Below, one piece after another: positions 57,781 to 64,000 of a stretch of 64,000 bases of DNA. The position numbers and the translations under genes are program-made. The notes below the pieces were generated by a model. That model searched no databases, had not been told where the DNA came from, and saw only the letters and a program-made list of their open reading frames with translations. The stretch comes from Mytilus californianus (Eukaryota > Mollusca > Bivalvia > Mytilida > Mytilidae). The stretch spans positions 496,001 to 560,000 of the forward strand of contig NW_026262648.1 in the NCBI RefSeq assembly GCF_021869535.1, read 5' to 3'. The number at the start of each line of letters is the position of its first letter. Within the stretch, counting starts at the first letter, position 1.

Positions 57781-59490
57781 ATAGGTGCTTACAAAGCTTT
57801 AAAAAAACGTCATTGATGTTCTACTCCAGTATATTTTTGGATCCATGACACACTAATAGCAAACTCACCAAAAATATTTGAATACGCATGATATGAACGT
57901 GTATCATCTTAAGGAGACGGACGCATATTACCCTGACCTTCGTATGAGCTTGACCTTGAACTCAAGATCAAAATACTGGATTTCTAAAAAAAAAATGGAT
58001 TGCAATCAGGCGCTGCCGATGAGTGGGCTTCTCTAGCTCCAGTAAGTTCTGTTTGACGTCAAACAAATACAAAATACAGGTTGTTTTGATCTTCAATATG
58101 AAATGTTAGAAATGTCAAATAGTTTTAGTAGTTTCAAATGCTTGCTAACAAAAAATAAAAGATAGGTTTTTCAATAGAAACAGCTAATTTTGTTCTCGAT
58201 GTTTTACTAACGAACGGTACAGACCTTTGACGAAAACATGCAACGAACGTACTGAAAAAAAATTGACGAACGGTACACAACGCACAACGTCCGGAATCAA
58301 CCATACGTTGGTTAATATACCCGTGTATATTCAAGTAAGCATCTACAACTAGCTTGCATTTCAAATTGTAAATATCATCAATATCAAAGTCATTAAAAGA
58401 CTATTTTCAGTTGTTGCATGTCGAATTATCATATAAAACAACAATGAAAATTCATCGCACCTCCAAAAATTCCACATCAGAAATGATCGCATTTATAGTT
58501 AAAATGAATCGGATTCAGTAATCAATATTATGGATTCAGCTGCTTTAGTTACACTTTTGGGGACTTTAATCCTGTTTTTATATACATTAAAAAGTTATAT
58601 TCTAATGAAATTGTGTTAAAACATACTTGCAAATCAATCATTTTGTATTTTAAAAAAGTAAACAAACGCAGTTTTTCCCATCATCTTTTTTTCTACAATA
58701 GATATACTCGCATACGACAGTGAAAATGAACTAACTGGATTCGCACTTTATATACACTGAAAATGATCACCAAGACAAGATCTACAAATAAGTCAAATTT
58801 TGCCGAAATCGTTGGTTTACTCTATACAGGAGTGATTTCCTTAAATGTTATTTGTTCATGTTTTGGGCTAAAACTAAAGAAAAAAGAAAGAAACTTTAAA
58901 CAGAAAATTTGATCAGCAATACAAGATAAAAAAAAGTTTTGTCATGAAATCTATTCAAGAACTTTGTTGAAGATGCTCATAGACCTAGGTGAGCGACACA
59001 GGCTCTTTAGAACCACTAGTTAAATAATATTCTTCTTTGAGTAACATAAGACGGTAACCATTATACCTTTATTCTATAGACCCAAAAATGAACAGGCTTA
59101 CACAGTTGTTTTAAAAGAGGCGATGCCTCTGCAGCTAGATTATTCAGCAAAAAGGCATGTGGACATCCACAAATATTACCGTGCAATGCCAGAAAAATGA
59201 CAACCCTGCTCCAGATTATCTTCAGATAATACTGTTCGGTCATCAGTGAACGGAAGAATTGTTTCTCTCACCTTTTCACATGACATAACTTGAAAACCCA
59301 AAGCCTCATATATCTTGTAACATGGTCAAAACCGAAATGTGGTATTCAACATGAAGGGAAAACGTGAGTTTTTCAAACGAACACGAAAAAACATCTATAT
59401 CCCTTCCGCAGACCTAACAAATTCAAAAGTTTAATTTACCAACATTTTGAAAACAATATTAAATTATCAAAATTATAACCACTTCAAACT
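57781..59490. other. interior of the composite, no gene recognised
   Basis: Contains 58745-59020, degenerate monomers ending 'GAGCGACACAGGCTCTTTAG', the same end as the 15.4-16.5 kb repeat. The rest is AT-rich without a recognisable frame. Confidence 0.5.
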
Positions 59491-59499
59491 GTCCAAAAA

Positions 59500-61010
59500 C
59501 AACCAAGCCACTCACATTAACAATTAAAAGATTCCCGTAAAAGTTGCAAACTGTCTTGGATTAAACGACTACAGACAGCGTATTCCCTAGGTCTTAATGA
59601 CAATATCATTGACCAAGGAAACATATCGAAAACTTCATTGAAATCATTACTATTTTTGATAAAAGAAAACGCAATCATGGGTCTCATGGCAATCGCATTA
59701 ACCACAATCAACGAAATAAACATCGTTCTAATTGTACGATAAATGATCCCGTATATATGTTTAAAAACAATGGTAGACATCAATTAGTATGCAAACTGGG
59801 TCAAATGCCAATTAATAAAATTACATAATATTTATAACGAGTATGAAAAAATCGTTTTTTTAGTCCAAAATATATGTGTTCACGTATCATTACTGCTTTT
59901 TGTCACCATAGACTGTTCCCTCGAATAAACAAGCTTGAAGATCATAAAAGGTATTTTCTAAAAAAAAAAAATACATTTACATTATTTTTTCTAGTTTTTT
60001 TTAATGACTCTACCGTTCAAAACATTATATCCTCAATATTTTGAACCACCTATAATTTCTCATACGGATACAAAAATCCAGTACAACTTTAATTTTTAAT
60101 TATACGTCAGTTACATAAAACGTCAGTATAGAAAATAATGCTCCTAAAAGGTATTCTGATTAAAATAATGCTCCTAAAAGGCATTCTGATTAAAAAGATA
60201 AAAATATTGTCCTCCGTCGAAAATAAATTGGAAAGTGTGTCGTCAGGTCATTTAAGATTCTCTTTCATCCTATCGTAAAAATTGGTATAAACAAGAGAAA
60301 TCTCACAAAAAGTCACTTGATTCCTATTTCAATATTAAAATGTCTGAATATTGTAGATATCCGCATATCACATTTAAAAAAAAAATAGTTTAGAAATAAA
60401 CAAAAGTAAGTAATACTTCCAATTCTAGGACTAAAACAAAATTTAAGTAATCGCAAAGCATTTTGTGTTCGTACCGGCCGACAAAGCAGCCAACGATGTG
60501 GTGGTGGTATGACGTAAATACTACACGGAAGTCCTTAAGAATGAAATTACTCATTCAACTACATTCAAGGCCGTGCGCTCCATACAGAGTCAAATAGTAA
60601 ATAACCTTGTCGCTACCACCGCACAGCTAAAGGACTCCTCTGAAAATTTGAAAGTCCCTACTATGTATTGGCATCCTAAACTACACAAAAAAAAAAAAAA
60701 CCAAAAAAAACGTGCATATTTCGTTTCCTCTCGGCATTTAGTAAATGTTTTACTTCTAATCTTACTTGGCTGTTAACTGGTCCCCTTACTTTTATTACAA
60801 AACTTGTTATTAATTTCTGTAATAAAGCATATGAAAATAATGGAATTAACTATTTTGGAGTGTTATAAACTATTTGGATGTTTTGGATAAATTACGTGCT
60901 TTTGATGGTCCGTTCAATTCGGTTGACAGTTATGATATTTTCTACTCTATACACTATATTACCATATGGTCGAAGATTTAATTGCTTTAAATCATATAAG
61001 GTTGTTCTGT
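59500..61010 (+). pseudogene. Penelope-like element, decayed
   Basis: Plus-strand peptide blocks in several frames, in the order expected of PLEs: WIKRLQTAYSLGLNDNI, IDQGNISKTS (about 59545-59650), NGRHQLVCKLGQMPINK (about 59770-59815), VFVPADKAANDVVVV (about 60465-60510), then VRSIQSQIVNNL, KVPTMYWHPKLHKK (about 60648-60690), KLVINFCNKAYENNG and STLYTILPYG (about 60970). The block 'VPTMYW.PKLHK' and the 'P.DKAAN..VV' block are PLE hallmarks. The catalytic YxDD block and the GIY-YIG endonuclease are missing. Many stops and an A-rich interruption at about 60685-60710 show decay. Confidence 0.75.
60135..60196. repeat. 31-bp tandem duplication
   Basis: 'AAAATAATGCTCCTAAAAGG' plus '(T/C)ATTCTGATTA' occurs twice in succession within the PLE relic. 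Confidence 0.8.
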
Positions 61011-61039
61011 AATGAAAACGGGAAATATGCTACTTTTCA

Positions 61040-61298
61040 GTATTAAGTTTATTCAGTTTGGTGTGGATGCAGTAGAATGTGTCCCCGTGCTTGTGGTGTA
61101 TGTCCTTATATTTTCCAATTATGGGTTGTTTGCCTGTGAGAGAGCTTTCACATGTTTATTTTATAGCTTGCTGTTCGGTGTGAGCCAATGCTCCGTGTTG
61201 AAGGCCGTACCTTAACCTATAATGGTTTACTTTTATAAATTGTAACTTGGATGGAGAGTTGTCTCATTGGCACTCATACCACATCTTCCTATATCTAA
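61040..61298 (-). repeat. 'AAGAAGATGTGGTATGAGTG' family, copy adjoining the inverted satellite
   Basis: Reads 'GTGGATGCAGTAGAATGTGT', 'GCCTGTGAGAGAGCTTTCAC', 'CAATGCTCCGTGTTGAAGG', 'GGCACTCATACCACATCTTC'. Nearly identical to 61765-62000; both end 'CTATATCTAATTGCGG' at the same satellite position. Frames of 67-75 codons across both are not genes. Confidence 0.8.
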
Positions 61299-61696
61299 TT
61301 GCGGTACACATTGATTATGACCATTTTGTTCCTTTATCGATAAGCTTTTGAATGGTGTATAAGGTTTCTCTGTTATTAGAGGCTGAAGGGTCGTAGCAGT
61401 CCATTCCATTATTCAAAATAAGCTATTTCTTATTGTTGACGCGTATTTTGACATTTAGGTCCCCGAAACTCCTCTAATAGGCTTTGCGGGACATATTGAC
61501 TATATACCTTTTGTTCCTCTATTGATAAGCTTTCGAATGACGTATAAGGTATATCTGTAATTAGAGGCTGAAGGGTCGCTGCAGTCCATTCCATTATTCA
61601 AAATATCCATTTCATTATTCAAAATTGGCTATTTCTTAATTTTCACGTGTATTTAGGCATTTAGGTCCTCCGTAACCCCTCTAATGGGCATTGCGA
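61299..61696. repeat. satellite, inverted orientation (one higher-order unit)
   Basis: Reverse complement of one B plus one A subunit of the left array ('ATTATTCAAAATAAGCTATT', 'GACGCGTATTTTGACATTTA', 'CCCCTCTAATGGGCATTGC'). Confidence 0.85.
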
Positions 61697-62000
61697 GTTG
61701 TCTCATTGTCACTCATACCACATTTTCCTATATCTATTTATTGCAGGGTTTGTTGCTCGTGCTGTGTGGATGCAGTAGAATGTGTCCCCGTGCTTGTGGT
61801 GTATGCCCTTATATTTTTCAATTATGGGTTGTTTGCCTGTGAGAGAGCTTTCACATGTTTATTTTATAGCTTGCTGTTCGGTGTGAGCCAATGCTCCGTG
61901 TTGAAGGCCGTACCTTGACCAATAACGGTTTACTTTTATAAATTGTAACTTGGATGGAGAGTTGTCTCATTGGCACTCATACCACATCTTCCTATATCTA
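61697..62000 (-). repeat. 'AAGAAGATGTGGTATGAGTG' family, second copy inside the inverted satellite
   Basis: Starts directly after satellite 'GGGCATTGCG' with 'AGTTGTCTCATTGTCACTCA', then contains a near-identical copy of 61058-61298, and ends again at 'TCTAATTGCGG' where the satellite resumes. Confidence 0.8.
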
Positions 62001-62109
62001 ATTGCGGCACATATTGATTTTACCATTTTGTTCCTTTGTCGATAAGCTTTCGAACGCGTATTTTGGCATTTAGGTCCCCCGTAACCCTTCTAATGGGCAT
62101 TGCCGCACA
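62001..62109. repeat. satellite, inverted orientation, deleted unit
   Basis: Contains 'ATTTTGTTCCTTTGTCGATA' then jumps at 'CTTTCGAACGCGTATTTTGG' to the start of the next subunit, so most of one subunit is missing. Confidence 0.75.
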
Positions 62110-62575
62110 TTCGATAAGCTATATCTATAATCAGGGGATGAAGAATAGCAAAGATCCAGTAAAAATTAAAAAAAAAAAAAATACAATGTATAGTATTTTA
62201 ATTTTTATACATGTTTTGGTTTTCAGGTCGTCCATACATTAAAACAAGGAATTTCTGTTAAAAATAGTTAGGGAAACCCACTAGTTTATCCTCCAAAACT
62301 AAATAAATAAATAAAGATAAAAATTTCAAAGAGTGTTTGGATTTATTTTTTCTTAGATTAATTTGAATATTTGTTAAATAACACCAAAATGACAAATTCA
62401 GAAATACGGGATATAGTGTCACAGTCAAAAAATAAATTTTCGATTTCATTATTCACTTTTCAGCTTGAATACTGAAATATAAACTATTTCATTATTCATT
62501 ATGGAATTTTGAATAATGAAAAATGAATAATGGACGAACTTCAGCGCGATCATTTCAAAATGAAATGTAACATTC
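62110..62575. repeat. right terminal inverted repeat of the composite
   Basis: Mirror of 48812-49300: 'ATAGTTAGGGAAACCCACTA', 'CGGGATATAGTGTCACAGTC', 'CACTTTTCAGCTTGAATACT', 'AATGGACGAACTTCAGCGCG'. Small indels distinguish the two; a stretch of about 50 bases of TTCATTATTCA motifs in the left copy is missing here. Confidence 0.8.
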
Positions 62576-62840
62576 ATGATCACACGAGCGTCCATAATGA
62601 AGTGCACAGGTAAATATAAGAAAAACTCGATAGAAATCGTGTTCTCATGATCCTAGCAAAAAAATGTAATTATAAGTATTGAATGCTTCTTTTAGTAATT
62701 TTATAGGGTTATAAAAGCGTTGACCGTGCGCACATTTTTAGAATGAAGCGCTTCCGCGCTTCAAACAAAATGTACTTCGGTCAACGCTTTTACACCCCAA
62801 TAAATTTACAAAAGGAAGCATTCAATTCTTAAGTGCATTA
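62576..62840. mobile_element. hairpin-bearing element, family of 34092-34428
   Basis: 'TATTGAATGCTTCTTTTAG' (62683) is inverted at 'AAAGGAAGCATTCAATTCTT' (62812). The inner stem pairs 'AAAAGCGTTGACCG' with 'CGGTCAACGCTTTT', and 'GAAGCGCTTCCGCGCTTC' at the centre is itself a small palindrome. The flank shares 'GTGCACAGGT' and 'ACATTCATGAT' with the family member in the first PAN-lectin copy, in opposite orientation. Confidence 0.75.
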
Positions 62841-62862
62841 ATGCAAGAATAATATTGAATTT

Positions 62863-64000
62863 TTTATTAATACCAAGATTAAAATCAGTAAATACATGGG
62901 ATTTTCTCTTTGACACATCTGAGATTAGAATTGTGAAATGACGAAATGTGATTTTGAGTCAGTCTCGTAATAATCAGTTTTTTGTTATAATCCTTCTGAA
63001 TACAGATTATTAGTTAAATTACTTACTCTTCTCGTTATTTTTTTCAACACATTTACAGCGTTGAATTATCTATACAGTGTTTAATCTGTTAATGGATATC
63101 ATGGGAATTTCAATAGGAAAACAGGAATTTAAGTCTATTGAATAAAGAATATCGTTTGGAAGTCTTATAATCATCTGTTTTAAAAGCTTTAAATCTTCAT
63201 TTGTTTGAAAAAAATATCAATACAGCATTTTTTCAAGTTCCTTTAGATAATTGGTATATACAACAAGCAGTCAAATAAAAAAAGAAAACCAAAAAAAAAA
63301 CCAAATTAACTTTGGGAGGTCCTAACCTCAAAACGATGTATATTTTCAGAGATAAAATGATGTCCAAGAACTGCATTTATATGTGTGTTTTGTTGTATTC
63401 TAAATGTATCGCAGGAACTATTGTAAGAGACATCTTTTCGCAAAATGTAGAGGCATATGACGACACTTACGAAGATACAAAATCTCTTCACATATCTAAA
63501 GTAGAAGCTATTATTCATTGCTTAATGAAATGTTTGAACGAACATCGGTGCGTATCGTTTTTTTACAATAGAATATCGAACACGTGTATCCTGCATGAAG
63601 ATCCTTTTACATATACAATCCGGTCAAAGTCTGGAGCTGGATGGAAATTTTTCATTACCTTTGTCCGTAAGTGAAAGGATTAAAAGTATTTCATATTGCA
63701 TAACATTATTTTTATATTAAAAGACATTAAAGGTACCATATCAAACGTATAAAAATCGGGCTAGGGGTTTTTGTATACAACATTGCATTTACAATAAAAG
63801 TGCGAAATATTTCTATTGTAATTTCAATCTTACAGGAAAAATTCCCTGCTAACACAGTTGGCCTTTGAAAACACGAATTTTGATTCCTGAAAAATGAAAT
63901 ATCTTACAGCATTGAATTCTATATTGTAATAAACAATATGACAAACTGCTACATTTGTTTGAAATAGGTACCGGTTATGATTAAAACTATAATACAAGCA
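62863..64000 (+). repeat. segmental duplication copy 2 (runs off the window)
   Basis: Homologous to 33010-34990 but lacking its three inserted segments. Continues to the window edge, matching up to about 34989, some 235 bases before the equivalent of exon 2. Confidence 0.85.
63336..63666 (+). CDS. PAN-domain / lectin paralogue, first exon (partial gene)
   Basis: The ATG at 63336 opens a 110-codon exon ending at GTCC|GTAAGT, phase 1, exactly as in the first copy. It has a leader peptide (core IYMCVLLYSKC, cleavage probably near residue 27) and a PAN-like domain with the same four cysteines (62, 66, 72, 84). Between the two copies I count roughly ten amino-acid differences, concentrated in the leader (N13C, F18V, S21Y, F22S, S26A) and a few in the domain (ED to EH near 69-70, Q71R, K79R, T to K in GAGWTFF). 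The mature part is thus more conserved than the leader, which suggests both copies are constrained. Further exons lie beyond 64000. Confidence 0.75.

Noticed and set aside
61012-61918. Two related cysteine-rich frames (VDAVECVPVLVVYVL...) as paralogous membrane peptides
   Set aside because: They are translations of two copies of the abundant interspersed repeat, with the same DNA as many non-coding copies.

Overview
This is AT-rich, intron-bearing, repeat-dense animal DNA. Most bases belong to interspersed repeats that I recognise as typical of mussel (Mytilus-group bivalve) genomes. Examples are the 'AAGAAGATGTGGTATGAGTG' family, the 'GAATGGAAATGGGGAATGTG' family, and the 'GTCCGTCG... / GAGCGACACAGGCTCTTTAG' family. 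I infer a mytilid bivalve from memory of these families, not from a search. There is no bacterial-type operon structure, and I found no rRNA, tRNA or CRISPR.

Host-type genes are few. (1) A four-transmembrane protein of about 215 aa is encoded on the minus strand in four coding exons spread over 26236-19537. (2) A secreted PAN-domain plus C-type-lectin gene starts at 33738 on the plus strand (three exons seen, 3' end not found). It has a tandem duplicate whose first exon is at 63336; the rest of that copy lies beyond the window. (3) An intact two-exon Crypton-type tyrosine recombinase (DUF3504) gene of 520 aa lies on the minus strand at 14543-11728.

Mobile DNA fills the rest. 0-4 kb: a 2.9-kb direct repeat unit and a partial second copy. 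4.5-6.2 kb: an element with about 40-bp inverted ends enclosing three tandem units of about 540 bp. 8.9-9.7 kb: a hAT-type MITE with an 8-bp target duplication. 10.5-13 kb: foldback hairpins and a near-perfect 132-bp palindrome inside the Crypton gene intron. 15.4-18 kb: degenerate monomer repeats and a Penelope-like (PLE) reverse-transcriptase relic. 19-33 kb: tetraspan gene introns loaded with repeats, then hairpins and a second, broken Crypton fragment. 33-38.5 kb: PAN-lectin gene. 42.0-45.5 kb: a 3.5-kb foldback palindrome whose arms carry tandem units of about 105-116 bp.

48.8-62.6 kb appears to be one nested composite. Inverted terminal repeats of about 0.47 kb are each followed inward by a satellite with a two-subunit, roughly 392-bp higher-order repeat. 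On the left the satellite is split by a 5.5-kb non-LTR retrotransposon on the minus strand. The interior holds a decayed PLE, and two near-identical short elements interrupt the right-hand satellite. The retrotransposon is unusual: its ORF1 reads as RNase H, then a coiled-coil-like linker, then an SGNH esterase, in one frame broken by two stops. Its ORF2 (endonuclease plus reverse transcriptase) has four frameshifts. 62.9-64 kb repeats the 5' region of the PAN-lectin gene and shows insertion-free versions of sites that carry elements in the first copy.
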